DNA of 64,000 nt from Paenibacillus sp. FSL R10-2782 (GCF_038592985.1 NZ_CP151951.1:5000501-5064500), one strand, 5' to 3'. Positions 7,172 through 17,297 are shown, counted from the first letter of the stretch. The notes: a model not told the origin generated them from the sequence alone. A program made the numbers and translations.

Positions 7172-9889
7172 TCATGACTGGAGGGTGATGGTCTTCGTTT
7201 CTTGTTCCCATTTTACAGTCATTCCTAACTGCTCAGACACGAGTCTTAATGGGACTAAAGTCCTGCCACCTAACACAATGGGTGCTACATCCGTGCTCTG
7301 ACGCTTGCCGTTCAGGACGACTTCTTTCTTGCCTACTGTTAAATCCATCAGCACACCGCCACGCATAATCGTAATCCGCTGATCGCCTGCGTTCCACTTG
7401 GCTTGCCCGCCAAAAGCGTCCAACACGTACTTGATCGGCACATACGTTGAGCCATTACGGGTCATCGGAGCCGCATCGATTGTTGTGGGCGTCCCGTTCA
7501 GGGTCATTGACTTTTGTCCGATAGTCATTTGAGCCGTTCCTTTTTTGAGTCCTTCGGTTCCGACCGTTCCCGGTGTATTAAAAGAAATATTATCAAAAGC
7601 GACATTGCCCGTTTTAGCACGCTCATCCTGACCTTCGGCCACATTGACTACATACAGGCGCTTGAGCTTCGCCGAATATGAAATATTCAAACCGCTCATA
7701 TCTGCGTTAATGGTTTTCCAGCCGTTCCAGTCGATCGCTTTGGCCAGGTCTATATATGCTGTTTTGCCTTGGGCATCTTCCAGTTCCGCACGCAACCAGT
7801 TCAGGCTCTTATCCCCTCTAACATCAATCGAGATGGATGTAGCCGCTTGTTCAAGCGTTTGGCCAGTTGTACCATTCAGTTGGGCGTAAGCATACATTTT
7901 ACCACTGCCGTTCGTCATGTCGTAGTTCAGCTCAAGCACTTTGGAATTGGCATGGTCGCCATCTCCTTGTACAACAGCCGCTGTGCCGGTAACGCCTTCC
8001 ACATTCGAAGTAAAATCAACCGGATACGAAACATTTTCGAAGTTCTCCCAGTTGCTTGTGCTCGTCCCGCCGGCAGACAAGAAGACGACTGCGCTAAAAC
8101 CATCGTAGCGACCGATAGCATAACCCGTTTTTACACCTGCATCCACCGTATTTACTGTAAGCTGATTATCCTTAACGCTTCCCTTAAAGCCGATAAACTC
8201 CCATTTGAGCGCATCTGACGAAATGTTGACGCTCTGGCCGTCTTTCGTCTTTGCAGTTACTGGAACCGCAATTTTAGCTCCTGCTGTAAGCGATCCTGTC
8301 CCACTGCCTGCGATAAGTGATGAAATTTCATCTGCTCCCAGCACAGTAACCTTGGTTGTAGTACTGGCTGAGCCACTGGACGCCGTCAACGTAGCTGTTC
8401 CTGGTTTTGCTCCCTTCACAACACCGCCACTCACCGACACCACGGACGGATTGCTCGATTTCCACGTCACTTGTACATTCGAGGTATCGAATGGATTGTA
8501 GTAGGTGTCATAGCCTTTAAAAGAATAGCTTCCGGTCTGGCCGATAAGCAGCGTTTTATTGCCTTTAATCGTGAAGCCTTTAAGCGTCCCTTTAGGCGCA
8601 CTGGTATACACCCCCACACCGTTTACAACGCTGCGTTGCTCCGTACCGTATTCCGTATTGAACGTAAGCCCTGCTGTCGTATCTCCCAAATCGCGGGTTA
8701 CCATCGTGGTGGAGCCGCCGCCATCCAGGTTCATACCCTTCCAGACACCAATATCTTTCATCAGCGTTTGCAGCTCACTCAGGGATACACCCACGCTGTT
8801 CTCGTTCTTCTCAACGGCAATGACGTAAGCGTAACGCTTGTCACGGGAATATCCCAAAGCCGTCCGCGCCCGCGTCCCGCCTATACTCGTTGTACTGCGG
8901 GAAAACGAAGTTTTCTGACCGTCATTCACCAATATGGTGTGTCCGCCAATCATCATCTGGAGATTGGAAGGATCCACCTCACTCCCTGTCGATTTGACAC
9001 GAAGATGATAGCTGGTTTCTACCGTTTGTCCCACTGTCAGATGATCTTTGACATAATCGGCTGCTTTGCCATGGGTACGTAAAATATATCCGTCCTGCGG
9101 CACAGTCATATTCAATGTAGCATTATTGGAAATTTGCGTAACCACACCATTTTGCACCAACACCTCAGTAGGCGTTGTTGAGCTGTTTTTCGGCCGCTCA
9201 ATTGCTTTCCAGGCAGATGTATAAATATACATAGCGTTGGAATGGCTGTAGCTGCTTCCACTCGTTTCAGGCGAATATGAAGCCTTATTCATCCCCGCTA
9301 AAGGGAAGGTTGAACCATCCCCGGCTTTTACTGTGCCTTCAAAGGTAAACTGCTCTACCATTGGGGAACCGTCTTTGGTTACTGCAAAAGCATACATCCC
9401 CGTTAAATCGGACGGAGTAGACATCAATACTCCCTTCGATACTTGTCCACCAATCGGGGCCCCCTCGCTGGAGGTATTAAAATAATCTCCGTTCACACCA
9501 GCGACTGCTCCAGTCTCTTTTGCCATACCACCTGTGCTTTGACGGGTTGTAAACTGTCCATTTTTCCCGGTCATAACATCCAGCTTGACGTATGGATTTT
9601 GCAAATCCACCCGGACGATATCAGCTAACGCTGTTCCTTTGGAGCCTTTAAAACGATATTTCATCAATGTTGCACCTGAAGTAATTATTTCTTCTCCCAG
9701 CTTTACAGTTGAAGCGGAAGCTGCACTCGCAATCGGCGCAGATATCCAGCCGTTTAACGGAATTAGGGCGCCTGTTCCGGCTACGGGTCCAACCCATAAT
9801 ACTCCCGCCAGCGTCAAAACAGCCCATCTTTTAGCGATCCCTCTGCCATCTACCTTCTCATTGCCTTGTCTCCTATTACCTAAAACCAT
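7172..9889 (-). CDS. Exported phosphodiester glycosidase with Ig-like and copper-amine-oxidase-like domains
   Basis: About 905 residues. A signal peptide is followed by a phosphodiester glycosidase (NAGPA, PF09992-type) domain in the N-terminal half (GVNGDYFN, MNLDGGGSTTMV, VNGVGVY), a bacterial Ig-like domain (around TWKSSNPSVVSVSGG), a beta-sandwich module (around ENFENVSYPVDF) and, at the end, two copies of the copper-amine-oxidase-N-like motif (VPIKYVLDAFGG, VPLRLVSEQLG). The family removes sugar phosphodiester caps; the substrate here may be a cell-wall glycopolymer, which is inference. The start is uncertain: ATG at 9889 (GGGAGAG 12 bases upstream) is preferred over TTG at 9961, which has no ribosome site. 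Two other proteins in this window share the C-terminal domain type. Confidence 0.85.
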   Translation of the reverse strand: MVLGNRRQGNEKVDGRGIAKRWAVLTLAGVLWVGPVAGTGALIPLNGWISAPIASAASASTVKLGEEIITSGATLMKYRFKGSKGTALADIVRVDLQNPYVKLDVMTGKNGQFTTRQSTGGMAKETGAVAGVNGDYFNTSSEGAPIGGQVSKGVLMSTPSDLTGMYAFAVTKDGSPMVEQFTFEGTVKAGDGSTFPLAGMNKASYSPETSGSSYSHSNAMYIYTSAWKAIERPKNSSTTPTEVLVQNGVVTQISNNATLNMTVPQDGYILRTHGKAADYVKDHLTVGQTVETSYHLRVKSTGSEVDPSNLQMMIGGHTILVNDGQKTSFSRSTTSIGGTRARTALGYSRDKRYAYVIAVEKNENSVGVSLSELQTLMKDIGVWKGMNLDGGGSTTMVTRDLGDTTAGLTFNTEYGTEQRSVVNGVGVYTSAPKGTLKGFTIKGNKTLLIGQTGSYSFKGYDTYYNPFDTSNVQVTWKSSNPSVVSVSGGVVKGAKPGTATLTASSGSASTTTKVTVLGADEISSLIAGSGTGSLTAGAKIAVPVTAKTKDGQSVNISSDALKWEFIGFKGSVKDNQLTVNTVDAGVKTGYAIGRYDGFSAVVFLSAGGTSTSNWENFENVSYPVDFTSNVEGVTGTAAVVQGDGDHANSKVLELNYDMTNGSGKMYAYAQLNGTTGQTLEQAATSISIDVRGDKSLNWLRAELEDAQGKTAYIDLAKAIDWNGWKTINADMSGLNISYSAKLKRLYVVNVAEGQDERAKTGNVAFDNISFNTPGTVGTEGLKKGTAQMTIGQKSMTLNGTPTTIDAAPMTRNGSTYVPIKYVLDAFGGQAKWNAGDQRITIMRGGVLMDLTVGKKEVVLNGKRQSTDVAPIVLGGRTLVPLRLVSEQLGMTVKWEQETKTITLQS

Positions 9890-10054
9890 ATGGATGATAG
9901 CTCTCCCATCTTCATTGTATTCAAACGGACTTTTCCGATCATGTACTCTAAACTCTATCAAATAAACAAAAAAAGCCTCTTATGTTAATAGACTTATTAT
10001 AAAGGCAAAAGTTACGAAAATCCCGTTAACTTTTCATAAAACAAAAACTATAAA

Positions 10055-10105
10055 TTGACGAATGCATAATCAGCACACTATAATACACATGAACTCATTG
10101 GTTCA
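10055..10105 (+). promoter_or_regulatory. Promoter and candidate TetR operator of the RND island
   Basis: TTGACG (10055-10060), 18 bases, TATAAT (10079-10084). An inverted repeat TGAAC-6-GTTCA at 10090-10105 sits over the expected transcription start, the classic place for a repressor. The TetR gene closing the operon is the natural candidate to bind it (inference). Confidence 0.6.
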
Positions 10106-10162
10106 AATAATACTAATCAGTTCAAATCTAATTTTTGCAACCTATCGTGGAGGTTTGAAATC

Positions 10163-11572
10163 ATGAATAAACAACGGGCACTCATCGTACTTACTTTATC
10201 CCTGAGCATTGTCATCGCTGGATGTTCCAGCGCGGAGAAAGATGCTAATCCAGGCTCAACTGCACAGCCAACCGTTGTGCGTACTGCAGTTGTCAAATCC
10301 TCTCCGCTCCATACTGCCTATAACTTGTCAGGCACTCTTCAGGCTTATGAGGAAAACACACTGGCTTTTCAAAATGGAGGCACCGTAGCCAGTGCGTATC
10401 TCACTGTCGGCACCGCTGTACAGAAAGGCACCGTAATTGCTAGTTTGGATGATGCTGACTACAAGCTTCAGGTGGCACAAGCGACAGCTTCCATCCTGGA
10501 GGCACAGGCTGGTATTGATAACGCGCAGGCTAATCTACAGGCTGCTACCTCTGCGATTCAATCCGCCGATGCCGGCATTACAGGAGCCAGTGCGAATGTT
10601 AATAAGATCAATAAAGGTGCACGTGCTCAAGAGAAGCAGCAAGCGCAAGCCGCTGTAGATAAGGCGCAAAGCGCTTATAACAAGGCCAAGACGGATAGCG
10701 AGCGTACACAGAAGCTGTTTGAGGCAGGCGCTGCTTCCGCGTCGGATAACGAGAATGCCCGCGTGAATGCTACGGCAGCCCAGAAAGATCTTGAGCAAGC
10801 CAAGGAATCCCTGTCCCTTTTGCTGGAAGGGGCTACAGCCGAAGATCATCAATCCGCCCAGGCTTCCTTTCAAGATGCGCTTGCAGGTAAAAGCAAAGCT
10901 CTCGCTGCCAGTGAACAAGCTGCGGCTTCCAAAAAGCAAGCCCATGCCAACTACGAAAAAGCCCTTGTCGCCAAGGGGCAGGCAGAACTTGCACTTTCAC
11001 GCACCCGTCTAATTTCTCCTGCGAACGGCGTTATTTTAGGCAAGAGCGTGAATACAGGTGACTTGGTCGCTTCAGGCCAAGCCGTCTATCGCATAGGCTC
11101 CATTGACCGTCTCAAGGTACTGCTTCCAGTACCGGACAGTGAGATCAGAGATTGGAAAAAGGGGCAATCGGTGAATGTGATGTTATATGAAGAAAGCCGT
11201 CAAGGTACGGTTTCCAACATCTATCCTTCAACCAGTACCAATACGGGAATAGTTAACGTAGAGATCGTTATAAACAATCCACAGCGAGACTGGTTACCTG
11301 GTCAGGTCATTAAAGCTGCTCGACAGGTGACAGACAAGAACGGCATTCTCGTTCCCGCTGAAGCGGTCATTAACACGGGGAGCGAGCCTTTTATTTTCAA
11401 AGATATTAAAGGAAAAGCTGTTAAAACACCTGTAGAACTTGGCGATCAGGTTATAGACAATCAATTGCATATCGTATCCGGCCTTCGTGAAGGCGAACGC
11501 ATTGTCATTAAAGGGGCAGAAAATCTGTTTGATGGAAATCCGGTTAAAGCGGAAGAAGGCGGCCGCCCATGA
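10163..11572 (+). CDS. RND efflux adaptor lipoprotein (MFP/HlyD family)
   Basis: A protein of 469 residues. The signal peptide ends in a lipobox (VIAGC, Cys21), so it is anchored to the outer face of the membrane. Order: lipoyl-like half, long alpha-hairpin rich in Ala/Gln (about residues 105-290), second lipoyl half (GVILGKSVNTGDLVASG), beta-barrel and membrane-proximal domain. The hairpin tip reads RTQKLFEAGAAS (Arg181, Leu185, Ser192), matching the R-x3-L-x6-S motif that AcrA and MacA use to contact TolC. Its stop overlaps the start of the permease gene (ATGA), so the two are translationally coupled. It probably exports lipophilic or toxic compounds; the substrate is unknown. Ribosome site GGAGG. 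Confidence 0.92.
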   Translation: MNKQRALIVLTLSLSIVIAGCSSAEKDANPGSTAQPTVVRTAVVKSSPLHTAYNLSGTLQAYEENTLAFQNGGTVASAYLTVGTAVQKGTVIASLDDADYKLQVAQATASILEAQAGIDNAQANLQAATSAIQSADAGITGASANVNKINKGARAQEKQQAQAAVDKAQSAYNKAKTDSERTQKLFEAGAASASDNENARVNATAAQKDLEQAKESLSLLLEGATAEDHQSAQASFQDALAGKSKALAASEQAAASKKQAHANYEKALVAKGQAELALSRTRLISPANGVILGKSVNTGDLVASGQAVYRIGSIDRLKVLLPVPDSEIRDWKKGQSVNVMLYEESRQGTVSNIYPSTSTNTGIVNVEIVINNPQRDWLPGQVIKAARQVTDKNGILVPAEAVINTGSEPFIFKDIKGKAVKTPVELGDQVIDNQLHIVSGLREGERIVIKGAENLFDGNPVKAEEGGRP

Positions 11573-14500
11573 TTGAATATTTCGTGAAAAAGCGAAAAAT
11601 TACGCTACTGTTTTTTGTTATGCTTGTTTTAGTCGGAGCTTTTGGATTTTTCCAATTACCGAAGCAGGAAATGCCAGATGTCACCATACAGAATGCTATG
11701 GTAACAACAGTCTATCCCGGTGCTACACCACAAAAAGTAGAACAAACTGTAACCAAAGAACTGGAAAAGCGCATTAAGGAAGTTGAAGGTGTTAAAACGA
11801 TTAGTTCGACTTCTGGCAACGGATTCTCCTCTATTTTAATCGAATCCAAAAATGGAGTTGATCCTCAAACCGTCTGGGATAATATGCGTAAAAAAGTACA
11901 GGATGCGCAAGCTGATCTTCCCCAAGGTGCTGAAACACCCGTTGTGAATGACAAGCTAACCAGCTCGTTTATCGGCTCCTATGCCCTGGTTGCTGATTCT
12001 CCTGCACCATTGTATAAACTAAATGATTTGACCACAACGTGGAAGGATCAGCTCAATACCTTATCAGGTGTATCAAGTGTCAAGTTCAATGGGCTTCCTG
12101 ACCAGGAAGTACGCGTCCAAATCGACAATCAAAAGCTTCAGCAGTACCATCTGTCGTGGGGGCAGGTCGCACAAGCGATTCAGTCACAAATGGATCGGGT
12201 GCCTACCGGTGATATTGAATACAATGGGCGCACCTATCAACTCATTGTCCGGGAAACCCAAAAAGCCGAAGAATTAAATCAGGCCATCCTGACACGTACA
12301 GAGGCAGGGGCTCCTGTGTATTTGCGAGATGTCGCTACAACGGAGCTGTCACATCCCCAAGCAGAATATTTTGCCTATGTAGGGGGGAAGCCAGCCATTA
12401 CGCTAAGCATTGGAGCAGAAAAGGGTACAGACGTCCCGCCTATGAGCGAAAAGGTCAATGTCAAGCTCAAAGAGCTGGAAAAAACACTTCCCAAAGGTGT
12501 TCGCCTTGAAACTCTTTTTGCACAAAAAGATCAGGTAGATCATATCTTCGAGGATTTAAAGCGTGAAACGATTCTTGCAATTGTGGCTGTTATTCTCGTT
12601 TGTATGCTGGGTTTGAATTTGCTTACCTCTGCTTTTGTCGCATTGGCGATTCCGATTTCGGTTGCGATTGCCATTATCTTTTTGCCCATGTTCGGCATTA
12701 CACTCAATCAAATTTCCGTTGTCGGTCTGATCATTGTACTTGGGATACTCGTCGATGACGCCGTAGTGGTCAATGATAATATTGAGCGGAGACTTACGGA
12801 ATTAGGAGAATCGCCTACAGATGCAGCTATAAAAGGAACCAAAGAGGTGATGCTTTCTATTTTGGTTGCCACACTGGCTACCATCTCGGCCTTTGCTCCA
12901 CTGTTGTTTCTACCCGGAAATGTAGGGGCATTCATCAAGCCCATTCCCGCCATTGTTTCTCTGACCATGCTTGCCTCCATGATCATGTCACTCACCATCA
13001 TCCCTATTTTCCGAGGATGGTATGAGAAACGCAGGCAGACTCGTCAACCTAAGGGTAAAGCTAAACCGGCAGGCTTGTTGGGCCAACAGATTCAGTCTTT
13101 AAACAAGCTGTATTCACAAAAGTTGATGTCCAAAGTCATTAAGCGTCCCTTGCTGACTGCAATGGCAGGACTCATGTTTGGAACAGCCGCTTATGGATTG
13201 CTTCCTTTTACATCAGTTGAACTCTTTCCTAAATCAGAGGACCCTCATGTCGCATTAAAAATAAAAATGCCTATAGGCACCTCTGTTATAGAAACAGACC
13301 AGATCGTCAAAGACATTGCAGGTTGGATAAAGAAGCAACCCGAAACCTCAAAGGTCGTCTACAGTGCCGGAGGAACTGCACCGCAATTATATAGTGACAT
13401 TAATAGTTCGGGTGGAGATATTAGATATGATGAGACGGTAGGACAAATTGCCGTCGTCGGCAAACAAAATATTTTTGATCTCGATACGACAGTTAATGCT
13501 TGGGAACAGCATGTTAAAAAGTCCTACCCTGGAACTACAGTTACGACGTATGTTCCACGTCTGGGAGTCCCGGTGGGTAAGCCCGTTTCTATCCGGATTT
13601 CAGGTCAGAATCTGAATCAGCTGCAAACTCTTTCCCAAAAAGTAAAAGAGCAGATCGCCACAGTAGAGGGTACAACAGGCATCGTGGATGATATAGGAAT
13701 TGAAAGATATGCACTGGATTTGCAGGTTAACAAGCAAGCCATGGATCAATACCTGGTAAGCTACACAGATCTGACCCGTACTCTGCTTCTATTAAAAGAA
13801 GGGGCTAAAGTTAGCCAATTTGATACAGGTAACGATCTGGTGGATATTAAATTGTATTTGAATCATAGCAGCGAGGAGCCCAGCGCGCTTTTCCAACAAT
13901 TAAGTGTAGTCAATTCAGCCGGTGTGCAGATTCCGTTAAACCAGCTCGTACAGGTTAAGCCGTCATTTGCTATTCAGCAAATCAAGCATTACAATATGGA
14001 GCGAACGATTACGGTAGAAGCCGACTTGAACGGGCGAACTGCAAGCGAAGCGATGGTGGATGTAGAAAGCAAACTGGCACAAATGAAGTTCCCTGAAGGC
14101 TATAAATGGGAGGTAGGCGGCGAAACATCCGATCAGTCCACCATATTCGCGGATTTAGGAAAGCTGGCGATTGTTGTTGTCCTACTCATTTTACTCTTGA
14201 TTACCATGCAGTTTTATTCTCTCTCCATTCCTATTATCATTATGACGACAGTGTACTTGGCAGCAGCCGGTGGAATTATTGGTATTTTCCTGACAGGTAT
14301 GCCTATCGGATTTATGAGCATCATGGGAATTATCGCGCTGGCGGGAATTGTAGTGCGAAACGGAATTGTGTTAATTGAGTTCATCGAGGATGCCCGGCAT
14401 GAGGGAATGGAGCTGAAAGAAGCTGTGATAAAAGCAGCCGCTGCCCGTTTTAGACCCATTTTATTGACTTCTCTGGCTGCAATAGTAGGTATGATTCCGT

Positions 14501-14685
14501 TAGCCCTACTGGGAAGCCTGCTCTTTAAGCCACTGGCGTTTACCGTCATTTTCGGATTGTTATTCTCGACGTTGTTAACCCTGTTTGTAGTGCCGTCATT
14601 GTATATGATCATGGCCAAGTACAAAATGCGCCGTCAACTCAAAAAACAGCAACACACGGTTATCACACACGATCAACCTTTGTAG
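11569..14685 (+). CDS. RND-family efflux permease
   Basis: A protein of 1038 residues, the usual length for AcrB/SwrC-type RND pumps. TM1 lies at the N-terminus, followed by a large extracytoplasmic loop (PKQEMPDV, YPGATPQKVEQ), TM2-6 around residues 335-500, a second loop and TM8-12 at the C-terminus. The TM4 proton-relay signature is intact: GILVDDAVVVNDNIERR, with two adjacent Asp residues. It is driven by the proton gradient and pairs with the lipoprotein adaptor in front. The TetR gene follows after about 50 bases. Confidence 0.93.
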   Translation: MIEYFVKKRKITLLFFVMLVLVGAFGFFQLPKQEMPDVTIQNAMVTTVYPGATPQKVEQTVTKELEKRIKEVEGVKTISSTSGNGFSSILIESKNGVDPQTVWDNMRKKVQDAQADLPQGAETPVVNDKLTSSFIGSYALVADSPAPLYKLNDLTTTWKDQLNTLSGVSSVKFNGLPDQEVRVQIDNQKLQQYHLSWGQVAQAIQSQMDRVPTGDIEYNGRTYQLIVRETQKAEELNQAILTRTEAGAPVYLRDVATTELSHPQAEYFAYVGGKPAITLSIGAEKGTDVPPMSEKVNVKLKELEKTLPKGVRLETLFAQKDQVDHIFEDLKRETILAIVAVILVCMLGLNLLTSAFVALAIPISVAIAIIFLPMFGITLNQISVVGLIIVLGILVDDAVVVNDNIERRLTELGESPTDAAIKGTKEVMLSILVATLATISAFAPLLFLPGNVGAFIKPIPAIVSLTMLASMIMSLTIIPIFRGWYEKRRQTRQPKGKAKPAGLLGQQIQSLNKLYSQKLMSKVIKRPLLTAMAGLMFGTAAYGLLPFTSVELFPKSEDPHVALKIKMPIGTSVIETDQIVKDIAGWIKKQPETSKVVYSAGGTAPQLYSDINSSGGDIRYDETVGQIAVVGKQNIFDLDTTVNAWEQHVKKSYPGTTVTTYVPRLGVPVGKPVSIRISGQNLNQLQTLSQKVKEQIATVEGTTGIVDDIGIERYALDLQVNKQAMDQYLVSYTDLTRTLLLLKEGAKVSQFDTGNDLVDIKLYLNHSSEEPSALFQQLSVVNSAGVQIPLNQLVQVKPSFAIQQIKHYNMERTITVEADLNGRTASEAMVDVESKLAQMKFPEGYKWEVGGETSDQSTIFADLGKLAIVVVLLILLLITMQFYSLSIPIIIMTTVYLAAAGGIIGIFLTGMPIGFMSIMGIIALAGIVVRNGIVLIEFIEDARHEGMELKEAVIKAAAARFRPILLTSLAAIVGMIPLALLGSLLFKPLAFTVIFGLLFSTLLTLFVVPSLYMIMAKYKMRRQLKKQQHTVITHDQPL

Positions 14686-14737
14686 TTGCATACTGAGAAG
14701 TACACACTGTCGGATTGAACCCTAGGGGGAAGTATGT

Positions 14738-15637
14738 ATGGAAAGCAAAAAAAATGATATATTACAGGCGGCCATTCGGCTGTTTTCCAGAAAAGGCTAC
14801 TATTCAACATCTGTTGAAGAGATCGCCAAAGAAAGTGGGATGGCAAAGGCATCCTTTTATAAATATTTTCAGGGAAAAGAAGAACTGCCTCTAGAAATGT
14901 GCATTATCCTAGAGAAAAATATTGAACAGGATATCCGGGCACTTTACAGTAAACCTGATCTCACTAATCATGATAAACTGCACGGTTTTATTGTACTCTA
15001 TTTAAAAAATCTTGTTGAAAACAAGGTATATCTTATGATAAATATGCCTGAACCATCCATGCTCATTTTTCAGAATGAACAACTCAATGACGTCTTCGAA
15101 CAACATGAATACAAGCTGTACAAATGGGTATGCGACTGCTTGATTGATGTTTTCGGACCCGACATTGAAGATTCTGCATGGGATATAACCTTTGTACTCA
15201 AAAGTGTTGTATTTGAATACATTCGCTTCTTTGCGGATCGGATGAACGATGAAACGGTTGAAAATCTTACTCAATTCATTATTTTCCTATCCAATTCCTT
15301 GGTTGCCAGCCTGAAGAGTACCGATTTGGCCCCTCATTTGTGGAGCAATCAGGGCTGGTTGCCTGAAAGCATTCTAAGCAACCCCTTTGGTCAGGGCCGC
15401 CAGATTAACGGCCTTCTCTACTCTCTGGAGGACAGCATTCTGCTGTCTTCTTGGAGTTCGAGTGAAAAGCAGGAATACCAGCAAATTGCTGCTCTATTAA
15501 AGGAAGAAGCTTTGAAAGCGAATCCTCAGATGGGTCTTTTAAAAGCTCTCTTTTCATATTTGGAGCAGCGGAAGGAACTAAAAAAAGTTTGTCATTTGCT
15601 CCAAAAACTGTTGAATCTTACATCCCCAACGGAGTAG
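14738..15637 (+). CDS. TetR-family transcriptional regulator
   Basis: A protein of 299 residues. The TetR_N helix-turn-helix is at the N-terminus (residues 6-52: ILQAAIRLFSRKGYYSTSVEEIA...MAKASFYKYF). The rest is helical ligand-binding region; at about 300 residues it is longer than the typical 190-220, with an extra C-terminal helical part. It is the last gene of the plus-strand efflux island and probably represses it through the inverted repeat at 10090-10105 (inference). The start ATG has AGGGGGAAG upstream. Confidence 0.9.
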   Translation: MESKKNDILQAAIRLFSRKGYYSTSVEEIAKESGMAKASFYKYFQGKEELPLEMCIILEKNIEQDIRALYSKPDLTNHDKLHGFIVLYLKNLVENKVYLMINMPEPSMLIFQNEQLNDVFEQHEYKLYKWVCDCLIDVFGPDIEDSAWDITFVLKSVVFEYIRFFADRMNDETVENLTQFIIFLSNSLVASLKSTDLAPHLWSNQGWLPESILSNPFGQGRQINGLLYSLEDSILLSSWSSSEKQEYQQIAALLKEEALKANPQMGLLKALFSYLEQRKELKKVCHLLQKLLNLTSPTE

Positions 15638-15690
15638 GCGCTTAGAAATTCATCACAGCAATTCACAACTTAGCTTGTAGAATACATCAA

Positions 15691-15730
15691 AAAAGACTGC
15701 TCATATAAATCATGAGACAGTCTTTTTTTT
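15691..15730. terminator. Bidirectional terminator between the TetR gene and metK
   Basis: The stem AAAGACTG...CAGTCTTT with A-rich and T-rich flanks on both sides serves the converging TetR gene (+) and metK (-). Confidence 0.85.
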
Positions 15731-15763
15731 GGTTATTGCTTATATTTGATAGCATATGGGAAA

Positions 15764-16966
15764 TTACAGACCGGCTTGCACTCTCAGAGCGTCAGCTTTA
15801 TCTACACTCTCCCATGGCACATCCAGATCTGTACGACCAAAGTGACCGTAAGCAGCCGTTTGCTTGTAAATTGGACGACGCAGATTTAGCATTCGAATGA
15901 TACCTGTGGGGCGAAGATCAAAATTGTTACGAATCAGTTCAACGAGCTTCTCGTCGCTTACTTTCCCAGTACCGTATGTATCGACACTAATGGAAACTGG
16001 TGTAGCTACACCAATGGCATAGGCAAGCTGAATTTCCACCTTATCTGCCAATCCGGCTGCAACAAGGTTTTTCGCTACATAACGGGCAGCGTAAGCAGCG
16101 GAACGGTCCACTTTGGTCGGATCCTTACCGGAGAATGCTCCCCCACCATGACGCGCATAACCACCATACGTATCTACGATAATTTTGCGGCCTGTTAGAC
16201 CTGCATCCCCTTGAGGCCCGCCAATAACAAAGCGACCTGTTGGATTGATGTAATACTTGGTTTGCTCGTCCAGCAATTCCGCAGGAACAACTGGCAAAAT
16301 AACCTTTTCCTTGATGTCTGCCTGAATTTGCTCTAATGTAGTATCTTCTGCATGCTGTGTAGAAACTACAATGGCATCAATACGAACTGGTTTGCCATTT
16401 TCATACTCTACCGTTACTTGCGTTTTACCATCCGGGCGAAGGTATTTTAATGTTCCATCCTTGCGCACTTCGGCCAAGCGGCGTGCAATCCGGTGAGACA
16501 TGGCGATAGGCAACGGCATCAACTCAGGTGTTTCATTCGTAGCAAAACCGAACATCAACCCTTGATCGCCTGCTCCAATGTTCTCCGTTTCTTTATCTAC
16601 CTCAGCAGGATCACGGCTTTCCAGAGCAGCGTTAACCCCTTGAGCGATGTCCGGCGATTGTTCATTCAAAGAAGTCAATACAGCGCAAGTATTATAATCA
16701 AAGCCATATTTCGCACGTGTATAGCCAATTTCCTTAATCGTATTGCGTACAATGGATGGAATATCCACGTATTCCGATTTGGAGCTGATTTCACCAATGA
16801 CGAGAACGAGACCAGTAGCTACTGATACTTCACACGCTACCCGTGCATTAGGGTCATTAGCCAAAAAGGCGTCCAATACGGCATCGGAAATCTGATCACA
16901 GATTTTATCCGGATGACCTTCTGTTACAGATTCAGACGTAAACAAATGACGGCCTTTTACAGACAT
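15764..16966 (-). CDS. metK: S-adenosylmethionine synthetase MetK
   Basis: A protein of 400 residues, full length for the family. It joins methionine and ATP to make SAM in the cytoplasm. Family signatures are present: [20 protein letters not shown] at the start, [12 protein letters not shown] and [19 protein letters not shown] (catalytic Lys/Arg loop). The start at 16966 has GGGAGG at the right distance; the frame is open further up but lacks support. It is convergent with the TetR gene and shares its terminator. Its leader is unusual: a promoter at 17143-17171 is followed almost at once by a strong terminator hairpin (17099-17122), and no S-box (SAM riboswitch) sequence is seen. Confidence 0.97.
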   Translation of the reverse strand: MSVKGRHLFTSESVTEGHPDKICDQISDAVLDAFLANDPNARVACEVSVATGLVLVIGEISSKSEYVDIPSIVRNTIKEIGYTRAKYGFDYNTCAVLTSLNEQSPDIAQGVNAALESRDPAEVDKETENIGAGDQGLMFGFATNETPELMPLPIAMSHRIARRLAEVRKDGTLKYLRPDGKTQVTVEYENGKPVRIDAIVVSTQHAEDTTLEQIQADIKEKVILPVVPAELLDEQTKYYINPTGRFVIGGPQGDAGLTGRKIIVDTYGGYARHGGGAFSGKDPTKVDRSAAYAARYVAKNLVAAGLADKVEIQLAYAIGVATPVSISVDTYGTGKVSDEKLVELIRNNFDLRPTGIIRMLNLRRPIYKQTAAYGHFGRTDLDVPWESVDKADALRVQAGL

Positions 16967-17084
16967 GAATTTCAACCTCCCACAATTAAAATACATGAGG
17001 ATTTGTATAAAATCCTGACATGGCAATGGCATTAGCCAGACACTCTCACGCCAACATGTGGCCGGAAAATGACTTCTATACCTG

Positions 17085-17122
17085 ATTAACAAAAAATGAA
17101 CCTTTTCCGGTAGGAAAAGGTT
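17085..17122 (-). terminator. Strong hairpin with T tract in the metK leader
   Basis: A perfect 10-bp stem (AACCTTTTCC / GGAAAAGGTT, loop of 4) is followed on the minus strand by CATTTTTTGTT. It lies about 130 bases upstream of the metK start and only about 14 bases after the predicted transcription start, so it may be an attenuator or the terminator of a read-through transcript from the SASP gene. Confidence 0.75.
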
Positions 17123-17142
17123 GCGTACAAGCCTCAAATGCC

Positions 17143-17171
17143 ATGATATCCTATTTAAAACAAGGTGTCAA
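17143..17171 (-). promoter_or_regulatory. Candidate metK promoter
   Basis: TTGACA (17166-17171), 17-base spacer, TATCAT (17143-17148) on the minus strand. Confidence 0.65.
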
Positions 17172-17297
17172 TTCATATCACCCAATTACAAAGGGCCAAA
17201 CTAAGACAAATTGACAAGAAATAAATTTCTCATCCACATGAGGATAGCCTTATTAAAAAAACGATTCACGTCAAAATCAGTTAAAAATTATTGCAAC

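Larger units (their letters stand above)
16967..17297 (-). promoter_or_regulatory. metK leader region
   Basis: Gene-free stretch between the SASP gene and metK. It holds the TTGACA/TATCAT promoter, the promoter-proximal terminator hairpin and about 130 further bases, including a short GGATTTtatacAAATCC stem (17002-17019) near the metK ribosome site. Confidence 0.6.

Noticed and set aside
16967..17297. S-box (SAM-I) riboswitch upstream of metK
   Set aside because: Looked for the conserved core on the minus strand and did not find it; only a promoter and a simple terminator hairpin are present.
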